Source: Liolophura sinensis
Taxonomy: Eukaryota; Mollusca; Polyplacophora; Chitonida; Chitonidae
DNA length: 64,000 nucleotides
Assembly (NCBI RefSeq): GCF_032854445.1
Contig: NC_088300.1
Location: 248,001-312,000, forward strand
Reading direction: 5' to 3'
Shown here: positions 1 to 14,235 of the stretch, piece after piece
How the letters are laid out: every line of letters starts with the position of its first letter
Numbering within the stretch: the first letter of the stretch is position 1
Notes under the pieces: generated by a model
Database searches by the model: none
Told to the model about the DNA's origin: nothing
The model's input: the letters and a program-made list of their open reading frames with translations, nothing else
Position numbers and translations under genes: made by a program

Positions 1-3000
1 CCAGAGCGCTGCACAGGGTCAGGATTGTCAGTTAGGTGGGGACTGCACGTGCCAGCCAGAGCACTGCACAGGGTCAGGATTGTCAGTTAGGTGGGGACTG
101 CATGTACCAGCCAGAGCACTGCACAGGGTCAGGATTGTCAGTAAGGTGGGGACTACATGTGCCAGCCAGAGCACTGCACAGGGTCAGGATTGTCAGTTAG
201 GTGGGAACTGCATGTGCCAGCCAGAGCACTGCACAGGGTCAGGATTGTCAGTTAGGTGGGGACTGCATGTACCAGCCAGAGCACTGCATAGGGTAAGGAT
301 TATCAGTTAAGTGGGAACTGCATGTGCCAGCCAGAGCACTGCACAGGGTCAGGATTATCAGTTAGGTGGGAACTGCATGTGCCAGCACTGCACAGGGTCA
401 GGATTATCAGTTAGGTGGGAACTGCATGTGCCAGCCAGAGCACTGCACAGGGTCAGGATTATCAGTTAGGTGGGAACTGCATGTGCCAGTCAGAGCACTG
501 CACAGGGTCAGGATTGTCAGTTAGGTGGGAACTGAATGTACCAGCCAGAGCACTGCACAGGGTCAGGATTGTCAGTCAGGTGGGAACTGCATGTACCAGC
601 CAGAGCACTGCACAGGGTCAGGATTGTCAGTTAGGTGGCAACTGCATGTGCCAGCCAGAACACTGCACAGGGTCAGGATTATCAGTTAGGTGGGAACTGC
701 ATGTGCCAGCCAGAGCACTGCACAGGGTCAGGATTGTCAGTTAGGTGGGAACTGCATGTGCCAGTCAGAGCACTGCACAGGGTCAGGATTGTCAGTTAGG
801 TGGGAACTGAATGTACCAGCCAGAGCACTGCACAGGGTCAGGATTATCAGTTAGGTCGGAACTGCACGTGCCAGCCAAAGCACTGCACAGAGTCAGGATT
901 ATCAGTTAGGTGGGAACATTATGTAACAGCCAGAGCACTGCACAGGGTCATGATTATCAGTTAGGTGGGGACTGCACGTGCCAGCCAGAGCACTGCACAG
1001 GGTCAGGATTGTCAGTTAGGTGGGGACTGCATGTACCAGCCAGAGCACTGCACAGGGTCAGGATTGTCAGTAAGGTGGGGACTACATGTGCCAGCCAGAG
1101 CACTGCACAGGGTCAGGATTGTCAGTTAGGTGGCAACTGCATGTGCCAGCCAGAGCACTGCACAGGGTCAGGATTGTCAGTTAGGTGGGGACTGCATGTA
1201 CCAGCCAGAGCACTGCATAGGGTAAGGATTATCAGTTAGGTGGGAACTGCATGTGCCAGCCAGAGCACTGCACAGGGTCAGGATTATCAGTTAGGTGGGA
1301 ACTGCATGTGCCAGCACTGCACAGGGTCAGCATTATCAGTTAGGTGGGAACTGCATGTGCCAGCCAGAGCACTGCACAGGGTCAGGATTATCAGTTAGGT
1401 GGGAACTGCATGTGCCAGCCAGAGCACTGCACAGAGTTAGGATTATCAGTTAGGTGGGAACTGCACGTGCCAGCCAGAGCACTGCACAGGGTCAGGATTG
1501 TCAGTTAGGTTGGAACTGCACGTACTAGCCAGAGCACTGCACAGGGTCAGGATTATCAGTTAGGTGGGAACTGCACTTTACAGCCAGAGCACTGCACAAG
1601 GTCAGGATTGTCAGTTACGTGGGAACTGCTTGTACTAGCCAGAGCACTGCACAGGGTCAGGATTATCAGTTAGGTGGGAACTGCACGTGCCAGAAAGAGC
1701 ACTGCACAGGGTCATGATTATCAGTTAGGTGGGAACTGCAGGTGCCAGCCAGAACACTGCACAGGGTCAGGATTACCAGTTAGGTGGGAACTGCATGTGC
1801 CAGCCAGAGCACTGCACAGGGTCAGGATTATAAGTTACATGGGAACTGCATGTGCCAGGCAGAGCACTGCACACGGTCAGGATTATCAGTTAGGTGGGGA
1901 CTGCATGTGCCAGCCAGAGCACTGCACAAGGTCAGGATTATCAGTTAGGTGGGAACTGCACGTGCCAGCCAGAGCACTGCGCAGGGTCAGGATTGTCAGT
2001 TAGGTGGGAACTGCACGTGCCAGCCAGAGCACTGCACAGGGTCAGGATTGTCAGTTAGGTGGGGACTGCATGTACCAGCCAGAGCACTGCACAGGGTCAG
2101 GATTGTCAGTTAGGTGGGGACTGCATGTACCAGCCAGAGCACTGCACAGGGTCAGGATTATTAGTTGGATAGGAACTGCATGTGCCAGCCAAAGCCCTGC
2201 ACACGGTCAGGATTGTCAGTTAGGTGGGAACAGCATGTACCAGCCAGAGCACTGCACAGGGTCATGATTATCAGTTAGGTGGGAACTGCATGTGCCACCA
2301 GCCAGAGCGCTGCACAGGGTCAGGATTGTCAGTTAGGTGGGGACTGCACGTGCCAGCCAGAGCACTGCACAGGGTCAGGATTGTCAGTTAGGTGGGGACT
2401 GCATGTACCAGCCAGAGCACTGCACAGGGTCAGGATTGTCAGTTAGGTGGGGACTGCATGTGCCAGCCAGAGCACTGCACAAGGTCAGGATTGTCAGTTA
2501 GGTGGGAACTGCATGTGCCAGCCAGAGCACTGCACAGGGTCAGGATTGTCAGTTAGGTGGGGACTGCATGTACCAGCCAGAGCACTGCACAGGGTAAGGA
2601 TTGTCAGTTAGGTGGGAACTGCACGTGCCAGCCAGAGCACTGCACAGGGTCATGATTATCAGTTAGGTGGGAACTGCACGTGCCAGCCAGAGTGCTGCGC
2701 AGGGTCAGGATTGTCAGTTAGGTGGGAACTGCACGTGCCAGCCAGAGCACTGCACAGGGTCAGGATTATCAGTTAGGTGGGAACATTATGTAACAGCCAG
2801 AGCACTGCACAGGGTCATGATTATCAGTTAGGTGGGAACTGCATGTGCCACCAGCCAGAGCGCTGCACAGGGTCAGGATTGTCAGTTAGGTGGGGACTGC
2901 ACGTGCCAGCCAGAGCACTGCACAGGGTCAGGATTGTCAGTTAGGTGGGGACTGCATGTACCAGCCAGAGCACTGCACAGGGTCAGGATTGTCAGTAAGG

Positions 3001-6000
3001 TGGGGACTACATGTGCCAGCCAGAGCACTGCACAGGGTCAGGATTGTCAGTTAGGTGGGAACTGCATGTGCCAGCCAGAGCACTGCACAGGGCCAGGATT
3101 GTCAGTTAGGTGGGGACTGCATGTACCAGCCAGAGCACTGCATAGGGTAAGGATTATCAGTTAGGTGGGAACTGCATGTACCAGCCAGAGCACTGCACAG
3201 GGTCAGGATTATCAGTTAGGTGGGAACTGCATGTGCCAGCACTGCACAGGGTCAGGATTATCAGTTAGGTGGGAACTGCATGTGCCAGCCAGAGCACTGC
3301 ACAGGGTCAGGATTATCAGTTAGGTGGGAACTGCATGTGCCAGTCAGAGCACTGCACAGGGTCAGGATTGTCAGTTAGGTGGGAACTGAATGTACCAGCC
3401 AGAGCACTGCACAGGGTCAGGATTGTCAGTCAGGTGGGAACTGCATGTACCAGCCAGAGCACTGCACAGGGTCAGGATTGTCAGTTAGGTGGCAACTGCA
3501 TGTGCCAGCCAGAACACTGCACAGGGTCAGGATTATCAGTTAGGTGGGAACTGCATGTGCCAGCCAGAGCACTGCACAGGGTCAGGATTGTCAGTTAGCT
3601 GGGAACTGCATGTGCCAGCCAGAGCACTGCACAGGGTCAGGATTGTCAGTTAGGTGGGAACTGAATGTACCAGCCAGAGCACTGCACAGGGTCAGGATTG
3701 TCAGGTAGGTGGGAACTGCATGTACCAGCCAGAGCACTGCACAGGGTCAGGATTGTCAGTTAGGTGGCAACTGCATGTGCCAGCCAGAACACTGCACAGG
3801 GTCAGGATTATCAGTTAGGTGGGAACTGCATGTGCCAGCCAGAGCACTGCACAGGGTCAGGATTGTCAGTTAGGTGGGAACTGCATGTACCAGCCAGAGC
3901 ACTGCATAGGGTCAGGATTGTCAGTTAGGTGGGAACTGCATGTACCAGCCAGAGCACTGCACAGGGTCAGGATTGTCAGTTAGGTGGGAACTGCATGTAC
4001 CAGCCAGAGCACTGCACAGGGTCAGGATTGTCAGGTAGGTGGGAACTGCATGTACCAGCTAGAGCACTGCACAGGGTCAGGATTGTCAGGTAGGTGGGAA
4101 CTGAATGTACCAGCCAGAGCACTGCACAGGGTCAGGATTGTCAGTTAGGTGGGAACTGCACAGGGTCAGGATTGTCAGTTAGGTGGGAACTGCATGTGCC
4201 AACCAGAGCGCTGCACAGGGTCAGGATTGTCAGTTAGGTGGGAACTACATGTACCAGCCAGAGCACTGCACAGGGTCAGGATTGTCAGGTAGGTGGGAAC
4301 TGAATGTACCAGCCAGAGCACTGCACAGGGTCAGGATTATCAATTAGGTGGGAACTACACGTGCCAGCCAGAGCACTGCACAGGGTCAGGATTGTCAGTT
4401 AGGTGGGAACTGCATGTACCAGCCAGAGCACTGCACAGGGTCAGGATTGTCAGTTAGGTGGGAACTGCATGTGCCAGCTAGAGCACTGCACAGGGTCAGG
4501 ATTGTCAGTTATGTCGGAACTGCATGTGCCAGCCAGAGCACTGCACAGGGTCAGGATTATCAGTTAGATAGGAACTGCATGTGCCAACCATTGCACTGCA
4601 CAGGGTCAGGATTACCAGTTAGGTGGGAACTGCATGTGCCAGTCAGAGCACTGCACAGGGTCAGGATTGTCAGGTAGGTGGGAACTGCATGTACCAGCCA
4701 GAGCACTGCACAGGGTAAGGATTATCAGTTAGGTGGGAACTGCAGGTGCCAGCCAGAGCACTGCACAGGGTCAGGATTGTCAGTTAGGTGGGAACTGCAC
4801 GTGCCAGTCAGAGCACTGCACAGGGTCAGGATTGTCAGTTAGGTGGGAACTTCATGTGCCAGCCAGAGCACTGCACAGGGTCAGGTTTGTCAGTTAGGTG
4901 GGAACTGCACGTGCCAGTCAGAGCACTGCACAGGGTCAGGATTGTCAGTTAGGTGGGAACTTCATGTGCCAGCCAGAACACTGCACAGGGTCAGGATTAT
5001 CAGTTAGGTGGGAACTGCATGTGCCAGTCAGAGCACTGCACAGGGTCAGGATTGTCAGTTAGGTGGGAACTTCATGTGCCAGCCAGAGCACTGCACAGGG
5101 TCAGGTTTGTCAGTTAGGTGGGGACTGCACGTGCCAGCCAGAGCACTGCACAGGGTCAGGATTGTCAGTTAGGTGGGAACTTCATGTGCCAGCCAGAGCA
5201 CTGCACAGGGTCAGGATTATCAGTTAGATAGGAACTGCATGTGCCAGCCAGAGCACTGCACAGCGTCAGGATTGTCAGTTAGGTGACAACTGCATGTGCC
5301 AGCCAGAACACTGCACAGGGTCATGATTATCAGTTAGGTGGGAACTGCACGTGCCAGCCAGAGCGCTGCGCAGGGTCAGGATTGTCAGTTAGGTGGGAAC
5401 TGCACGTGCCAGTCAGAGCACTGCACAGGGTCAGGATTATCAGTTAGGTGGGAACTGCACGTGCCAGCCAGAGCACTGCACAGGGTCAGGATTATCAGTT
5501 AGGTGGGAACTGCACGTGCCAGCCAAAGCACTGCACAGAGTCAGGATTATCAGTTAGGTGGGAACATTATGTAACAGCCAGAGCACTGCACAGGGTCATG
5601 ATTATCAGTTAGGTGGGGACTGCACGTGCCAGCCAGAGCACTGCACAGGGTCAGGATTGTCAGTTAGGTGGGGACTGCATGTACCAGCCAGAGCACTGCA
5701 CAGGGTCAGGATTGTCAGTAAGGTGGGGACTACATGTGCCAGCCAGAGCACTGCACAGGGTCAGGATTGTCAGTTAGGTGGCAACTGCATGTGCCAGCCA
5801 GAGCACTGCACAGGGTCAGGATTGTCAGTTAGGTGGGGACTGCATGTACCAGGCAGAGCACTGCATAGGGTAAGGATTATCAGTTAGGTGGGAACTGCAT
5901 GTGCCAGCCAGAGCACTGCACAGGGTCAGGATTATCAGTTAGGTGGGAACTGCATGTGCCAGCACTGCACAGGGTCAGGATTATCAGTTAGGTGGGAACT

Positions 6001-9000
6001 GCATGTGCCAGCCAGAGCACTGCACAGGGTCAGGATTATCAGTTAGGTGGGAACTTCATGTGCCAGCCAGAACACTGCACAGGGTCAGGATTATCAGTTA
6101 GGTGGGAACTGCATGTGCCAGTCAGAGCACTGCACAGGGTCAGGATTGTCAGTTAGGTGGGAACTTCATGTGCCAGCCAGAGCACTGCACAGGGTCAGGT
6201 TTGTCAGTTAGGTGGGAACTGCACGTGCCAGCCAGAGCACTGCACAGGGTCAGGATTGTCAGTTAGGTGGGAACTTCATGTGCCAGCCAGAGCACTGCAC
6301 AGGGTCAGGATTATCAGTTAGATAGGAACTGCATGTGCCAGCCAGAGCACTGCACAGCGTCAGGATTGTCAGTTAGGTGACAACTGCATGTGCCAGCCAG
6401 AACACTGCACAGGGTCATGATTATCAGTTAGGTGGGAACTGCACGTGCCAGCCAGAGCGCTGCGCAGGGTCAGGATTGTCAGTTAGGTGGGAACTGCACG
6501 TGCCAGTCAGAGCACTGCACAGGGTCAGGATTATCAGTTAGGTGGGAACTGCACGTGCCAGCCAGAGCACTGCACAGGGTCAGGATTATCAGTTAGGTGG
6601 GAACTGCACGTGCCAGCCAAAGCACTGCACAGAGTCAGGATTATCAGTTAGGTGGGAACATTATGTAACAGCCAGAGCACTGCACAGGGTCATGATTATC
6701 AGTTAGGTTGGGACTGCACGTGCCAGCCAGAGCACTGCACAGGGTCAGGATTGTCAGTTAGGTGGGGACTGCATGTACCAGCCAGAGCACTGCACAGGGT
6801 CAGGATTGTCAGTAAGGTGGGGACTACATGTGCCAGCCAGAGCACTGCACAGGGTCAGGATTGTCAGTTAGGTGGCAACTGCATGTGCCAGCCAGAGCAC
6901 TGCACAGGGTCAGGATTGTCAGTTAGGTGGGGACTGCATGTACCAGGCAGAGCACTGCATAGGGTAAGGATTATCAGTTAGGTGGGAACTGCATGTGCCA
7001 GCCAGAGCACTGCACAGGGTCAGGATTATCAGTTAGGTGGGAACTGCATGTGCCAGCACTGCACAGGGTCAGGATTATCAGTTAGGTGGGAACTGCATGT
7101 GCCAGCCAGAGCACTGCACAGGGTCAGGATTATCAGTTAGGTGGGAACTGCATGTGCCAGCCAGAGCACTGCACACGGTCAGGATTATCAGTTAGGTGGG
7201 AACTGCATGTGCCAGCCAGAGCACTGCACAGAGTTAGGATTATCAGTTAGGTGGGAACTGCACGTGCCAGCCAGAGCACTGCACAGGGTCAGGATTGTCA
7301 GTTAGGTTGGAACTGCACGTACTAGCCAGAGCACTGCACAGGGTCAGGATTATCATTTAGGTGGGAACTGCACTTTCCAGCCAGAGCACTGCACAAGGTC
7401 AGGATTGTCAGTTACGTGGGAACTGCTTGTACTAGCCAGAGCACTGCACAGGGTCAGGATTATCAGTTAGGTGGGAACTGCACGTGCCAGGAAGAGCACT
7501 GCACAGGGTCATGATTATCAGTTAGGTGGGAACTGCAGGTGCCAGCCAGAACACTGCACAGGGTCAGGATTACCAGTTAGGTGGGAACTGCATGTGCCAG
7601 CCAGAGCACTGCACAGGTCAGTTAGGTGGGGACTGCATGTACCAGCCAGAGCACTGCACAGGGTCAGGATTGTCAGTTAGGTGGGGACTGCATGTACCAG
7701 CCAGAGCACTGCACAGGGTCAGGATTATTAGTTGGATAGGAACTGCATGTGCCAGCCAAAGCCCTGCACACGGTCAGGATTGTCAGTTAGGTGGGAACAG
7801 CATGTACCAGCCAGAGCACTGCACAGGGTCATGATTATCAGTTAGGTGGGAACTGCATGTGCCACCAGCCAGTGCGCTGCACAGGGTCAGGATTGTCAGT
7901 TAGGTGGGGACTGCACGTGCCAGCCAGAGCACTGCACAGGGTCAGGATTGTCAGTTAGGTGGGGACTGCATGTACCAGCCAGAGCACTGCACAGGGTCAG
8001 GATTGTCAGTTAGGTGGGGACTGCATGTGCCAGCCAGAGCACTGCACAAGGTCAGGATTGTCAGTTAGGTGGGAACTGCATGTGCCAGCCAGAGCACTGC
8101 ACAGGGTCAGGATTGTCAGTTAGGTGGGGACTGCTTGTACTAGCCAGAGCACTGCACAGGGTCAGGATTGTCAGTTAGGTGGGAACTGCACGTGCCAGGA
8201 GGAGCACTGCACAGGGTCATGATTATCAGTTAGGTGGGAACTGCAGGTGCCAGCCAGAACACTGCACAGGGTCAGGATTACCAGTTAGGTGGGAACTGCA
8301 TGTGCCAGCCAGAGCACTGCACAGGGTCAGGATTATCAGTTACGTGGGAACTGCATGTGCCAGGCAGAGCACTGCACACGGTCAGGATTATCAGTTAGGT
8401 GGGGACTGCATGTGCCAGCCAGAGCACTGCACAGGGTCAGGATTATCAGTTAGGTGGGAACTGCACGTGCCAGCCAGAGCACTGCGCAGGGTCAGGATTG
8501 TCAGTTAGGTGGGAACTGCATGTGCCAGCCAGAGCACTGCACAGGGTCAGGATTGTCAGTTAGGTGGGGACTGCATGTACCAGCCAGAGCACTGCACAGG
8601 GTCAGGATTGTCAGTTAGGTGGGGACTGCATGTACCAGCCAGAGCACTGCACAGGGTCAGGATTATTAGTTGGATAGGAACTGCATGTGCCAGCCAAAGC
8701 CCTGCACACGGTCAGGATTGTCAGTTAGGTGGGAACAGCATGTACCAGCCAGAGCACTGCACAGGGTCATGATTATCAGTTAGGTGGGAACTGCATGTGC
8801 CACCAGCCAGTGCGCTGCACAGGGTCAGGATTGTCAGTTAGGTGGGGACTGCACGTGCCAGCCAGAGCACTGCACAGGGTCAGGATTGTCAGTTAGGTGG
8901 GGACTGCATGTACCAGCCAGAGCACTGCACAGGGTCAGGATTGTCAGTTAGGTGGGGACTGCATGTGCCAGCCAGAGCACTGCACAAGGTCAGGATTGTC

Positions 9001-12000
9001 AGTTAGGTGGGAACTGCATGTGCCAGCCAGAGCACTGCACAGGGTCAGGATTGTCAGTTAGGTGGGGACTGCATGTACCAGCCAGAGCACTGCACAGGGT
9101 AAGGATTGTCAGTTAGGTGGGAACTGCACGTGCCAGCCAGAGCACTGCACAGGGTCATGATTATCAGTTAAGTGGGAACTGCATGTGCCAGCCAGAGCGC
9201 TGCACAGGGTCAGGATTATCAGTTAGGTGGGAACTGCCTGTGTGTGAGACAGAGCACTGCACAGGGTCAGGATTATCAGTTAGGTGGGAACTGCCTGTGT
9301 GTGAGACAGAGCACTGCACAGGGTCAGGATTATCAGTTAGATAGGAACTGCATGTGCCAGCCAGAGCACTGCACAGGGTCAGGATTGTCAGTTAGATGGG
9401 AACTGCATGTGACAGTACTGCACAGGGTCAGGATTATCAGTTAGGGGGGAACTGCATGTGCCAGCCAGAGCACTGCACAGGGTCAGGATTATCAGTTAGG
9501 TGGGAACAGCATGTACCAGCCTCAGCGCTGCACAGGGTCATGATTATCAGTTAGGTGGGAACTGCATGTGCCACCAGCCAGAGCGCTGCACAGGGTCAGG
9601 ATTGTCAGTTAGGTGGGGACTGCATGTGCCAGCCAGAGCACTGCACATGGTCAGGATTATCAGTTAGGTGGGAACTGCATGTGCCACCAGCCAGAGCGCT
9701 GCACAAGGTCAGGATAGTCAGTTAGGTGGGGACTGCATGTACCAGCCAGAGCACTGCACACGGTCAGGATTATCAGTTAGGTGGGAACTGCATGTGCCAG
9801 CCAGAGCACTGCACACGGTCAGGATTATCAGTTTGATAGGAATTGCATGTGCCAGCCAGAGCACTGCACAGGGTCAGGATTGTCAGTTAGGTGGGAACTG
9901 CATGTGCAAGCCAGAGCACTGCACAGGGTCAGGATTATCAGTTAGGTGGGAACTGCATGTGCCAGCCAGAGCACTGCACAGGGTCAGGATTATCAGTTAG
10001 GTGGGGACTGCATGTGCCAGCCAGAGCACTGCACAGGGTCAGGATTGTCAGTTAGATGGGAACTGCATGTGACAGTACTGCACAGGGTCAGGATTATCAG
10101 TTAGGTGGGAACTGCATGTACCCGCCAGAGCACTGCACAGGGTGAGGATTATCAGTTAGGTGGGAACTGCATGTGCCAGCCAGAGCACTGCACAGGGTTA
10201 TGATAATCGGTTAGGTGGGAACTGCATGTGCCAGCCAGAGCGCTGCACAGGGTCAGGATTACCAGTTAGGTGGGAGCTGCATGTGCCAGCCAGAGCTTTG
10301 CACAGGTTCAGGATTGTCAGGTAGGTGGGGACTGCATGTGCCAGCCAGAACACTGCACAGGGTCAGGATTGTCAGGTAGGTGGGAACTGCACGTGCCAGC
10401 CAGAGCACTGCACAGGGTCAGGATTATCAGTTAGGTGGGAACTGCAGGTGCCAGCCAGAGCACTGCACAGGGTCAGGATTGTCAGTTAGGTGGGAACTGC
10501 ATGTACCAGCCAGAACACTGCACAGGGTCAGGATTATCAGTTAGGTGGAGACTGCATGTACCAGCCAGAGTGCTGCACACGGTCAGGATTATTAGTTAGA
10601 TAGGAACTGCATGTGCCAGCCAGAGCACTGCACAGGGTCAGGATTATCAGTTAGGTGGGAACTGCATGTGCCAGTTAGAGCACTGCACAGGGTCAGGATT
10701 ATCAGGTGGGAACTGCATGTGCCAGCCAGAGCACTGCACATGGTCAGGATTGTCAGTTAGGTGGGAACTGCATGTGCCAGCCAGAGCACTGCACAGGGTC
10801 AGGATTATCAGTTAGATAGGAACTGCATGTGCCAGCCAGAGCACTGCACAGGGTCAGGATTACCAGTTAGGTGGGAACTGCATGTGCCAGCCAGAGCGCT
10901 GCACAGGGTCAGGATTATCAGTTAGGTGGGAACTGCATGTGCCAGCCAGAGCACTGCACAGGGTCAGGATTATCAGTTAGATAGGAACTGCATGTGCCAG
11001 CCAGAGCACTGCACAGGGTCAGGATTATCAGTTAGGTGGGAACTGCATGTGCCAACCATTGCACTGCACAGGATCAGGATTACCAGTTAGGTGGGAACTG
11101 CATGTGCCAGTCAGAGCACTGCACAGGGTCAGGATTGTCAGTTAGGTGGGAACTGCATGTGCCAGCCAGAGCACTGCACAGGGTCAGGATTATCAGTTAG
11201 ATAGGAACTGCATGTGCCAACCATTGCACTGCACAGGATCAGGATTGTCAGTTAGGTGGGAACTGCATGTGCCAGCCAGAGCACTGCACAGGGTCAGGAT
11301 TATCAGTTAGATAGGAACTGCATGTGCCAACCATTGCACTGCACAGGATCAGGATTGTCAGTTAGGTGGGAACTGCATGTGCCAGTCAGAGCACTGCACA
11401 GGGTCAGGATTGTCAGTTAGATAGGAACTGCATGTGCCAGCCAGAGCACTGCACAGCGTCAGGATTATCAGTTAGGTGGGAACTGCATGTACCAGGCAGA
11501 GCACTGCACAGGGTCAGGATTATCAGTTAGATAGGAACTGCATGTGCCAACCATTACACTGCACAGGATCAGGATTACCAGTTAGGTGGGAACTGCATGT
11601 GCCAGTCAGAGCACTGCATAGGGTCAGGATTATCAGTTAGATAGGAACTGCATGTGCCAGCCAGAGCACTGCACAGCGTCAGGATTGTCAGTTAGGTGGC
11701 AACTGCATGTGCCAGCCAGAACACTGCACAGGGTCAGGATTATCAGTTAGGTGGGAACTGCATGTGCCAGCCAGAGCACTGCACAGGGTCAGGATTGTCA
11801 GTTAGGTGGGAACTGCATGTACCAGCCAGAGCACTGCACAGGGTCAGGATTGTCAGTTAGGTTGGAACTGCATGTACCAGCCAGAGCACTGCACAGGGTC
11901 AGGATTATCAGTTAGGTGGGAACTGCATGTACCAGCCAGAGCACTGCACAGGGTCAGGATTGTCAGTTAGGTGGGAACTGCATGTACCAGCCAGAGCACT

Positions 12001-12543
12001 GCACATGGTCAGGATTGTCAGTTAGGTGGGAACTTCATGTGCCAGCCAGAGCACTGCACAGGGTCAGGATTATCAGTTAGATAGAAACTGCATGTGCCAG
12101 CCAGAGCACTGCACAGCGTCAGGATTGTCAGTTAGGTGGCAACTGCATGTGCCAGCCAGAACACTGCACAGGGTCAGGATTATCAGTTAGGTGGGAACTG
12201 CATGTGCCAGCCAGAGCACTGCCCAGGGTCAGGATTGTCAGTTAGGTGGGAACTGCATGTACCAGCCAGAGCACTGCACAGGGTCAGGATTGTCAGGTAG
12301 GTGGGAACTGCATGTACCAGCCAGAGCACTGCACAGGGTCAGGATTATCAGTTAGGTGGGAACTGCAGGTGCCAGCCAGAGCATTGCACAGGGTCAGGAT
12401 TGTCAGTTAGGTGGGAACTGCATGTACCAGCTAGAGCACTGCACAGGGTCAGGATTGTCAGTTAGGTGGGAACTGCATGTGCCAGCCAGAGCACTGCACA
12501 GGGTCAGGATTGTCAGTTAGGTGGGAACTGCGTGTGCCAGCCA
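1..12543. repeat. 55-bp satellite array (about 228 copies, continues past left edge)
   Basis: Head-to-tail copies of a 55-bp unit with core GGTCAGGATTGTCAGTTAGG followed by GTGGGAACTGCATGTGCCAG and CCAGAGCACTGCACA. Copies differ by a few substitutions (TTG/TTA in GATTGTC, GGGAAC/GGGGAC, CATGTG/CACGTG/CATGTA). A short variant lacking about 11 bp (CATGTGCCAGCACTGC) recurs near 380, 1310, 3235, 5958 and 7048, always in the same local context, so the array grew by duplication of multi-unit blocks. Because 55 is not a multiple of three, many 100-residue ORFs arise by chance and share the same three-frame translation; none is a gene. The array ends abruptly at CCATGTGACC near 12541. Confidence 0.97.
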
Positions 12544-14230
12544 TGTGACCCTTGACCAATGTGAGGTTGTAGCTTTAACTTCAGACCTCATTGTGTGGGC
12601 TGAAGCATTACGTCAAGATGCTTGTCAGGTATATGCACTGGTCAAAGGGTGCTGTTTTTTTTTTTAGTTCTGTCTCACCAATTACCCTGACTCTCATCGG
12701 TGATGTATTTGTCACAAGCTCCAATCAAATAAGTCAAATTAAATTCAACAGAACAACTGCTAAAAAACATTACATTTTATTCCCTATTAAAATGTACCCT
12801 TTGGTAAAAACAAAATGCATCCAAGATCCCAGTACTATACATGCAACATAGGCAGTCCGGCAAAACTGTAAAAATGAATTTGTTAACATTCATAGCGATG
12901 TAGCTATTTAAATTTTGGTCTTTACATTGAATCTGGCTTTATACTGAACAGAGTTCAAAATATTGACTGGGTAAAGACAGTTCAGGTTATGCTAAACATG
13001 CTGACAGGTTATGCTAAACATGCTGACAGGTTATGCTGACAGAGAACCAGACGATCTGGGCTACAGAGGGTAACCCAATTCTACAAGGAAAAAACAGGGT
13101 TGGTAATGTTTGTTTTTTTCATTTTGGCTAATGGAAGAGATAGGGAGTTTACAGAAATTAACATTAAGAGGGAAATTAAAAAATAGGAAATTTATGAGAA
13201 AATCCCAATAAAAACTGTTGAAGTGTGGCCCATTAGTGAACAGTTGGTCGGGCTACCCCCAATGAACATAGTTTTAATGATGGCCTCACAGGTGTAAGGT
13301 GGAGCAGACAAGAAGCTATGTGTACATTTGTACAAGCAGCAGTTTTTAGCAAATGTTCCTTATCCTTGATAACTAAGTCTGGTAATAACCAAATGTTTAC
13401 CAAGTGATACACGGACATGTCACTGTGAACAGCCACATAAAATAATGGCAATTCCAATGTATGGTGTGATATATACACAACTCCAAATGCTGACCTCTGA
13501 CATATTCAAGCTTTGGCTGTTGAAACCTGGATCGCCACATACATTATTGGCTACTGACAACTTTAGCAGCCGACATTCATGCTGCTTATAATAAGGGTGA
13601 TAACTGCTGCTTGGCTCACTGTATTTATGGTTTTTTTTACTGTTACCATGCTTAAGATTTCTCACTAATACAATGGCAGTCAGTTTTATGGGTGGAGAAA
13701 ACCCCCAACCTTTGGCAAGTTACTGTAGTGTCCCTGGTCACAGAATAAATGACTGTTACCAGAGTGGACGTGTAGTTAAGAGAACTAGTGGTGGTGATGC
13801 ACACTGAGGTGTCCATTTATACGCACTTTATACAAACAGTGTGACATTAACACTAAAAAATCACCACCACAAGCACTTCATACAGAAAGGTATCTTGGTT
13901 GAACTTCAACACAACTTAAGTCCAATGTTTCAGCTATCTCACACTGATAATATATCTACACTTTATACATAAACTAGTATGATATGATACAATGTTACAA
14001 TGTATGCAGGCTGTATATATAATATGCCCCTATTAGGAGATGTGCAGAGGAAGTTCTGAGTTGAAAAAAAGGGAAGAAAACTGCCAACAATAGGACTAAA
14101 AGGTGACACATACAGGGACATGAGATGTCTTGAACATGATAATCATCATACATGAAATGAGAATGATAACATTATAGTTGGATCATCCTACTCTTCCTCC
14201 CATGAACAATTTAACACTTCCTGGTCACTA
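12544..14230. other. non-repetitive AT-rich spacer, no gene recognised
   Basis: Between the 55-bp array and the 20-bp array. It contains a T-tract at about 12653-12665, a 22-bp motif CAGGTTATGCTAAACATGCTGA repeated two to three times at about 12983-13041, and one SINE remnant near 13.66-13.76 kb (listed separately). The ORFs here (up to 86 codons) show no recognisable domain and no splice-consistent extension. Nothing else is seen. Confidence 0.6.
13660..13760 (-). mobile_element. degenerate SINE fragment (reverse orientation)
   Basis: Contains ACCTTTGGCAAGTTACTG at 13708-13725, identical to 52081-52098 and one base different from 20044-20061, preceded by GGTGGAGAAAACCCCCA. This is the reverse complement of the body of the molluscan-type SINEs seen elsewhere in the window. 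Ends are not well defined. Confidence 0.5.
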
Positions 14231-14235
14231 CTGAC

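Noticed and set aside
80-10000. Many 69-110-codon ORFs with repeated Cys/His/Gln content in the 55-bp array
   Set aside because: They are the three-frame translation of a 55-bp satellite (165-bp frame period); stops recur when the frame cycle hits a stop. No splice or promoter context.
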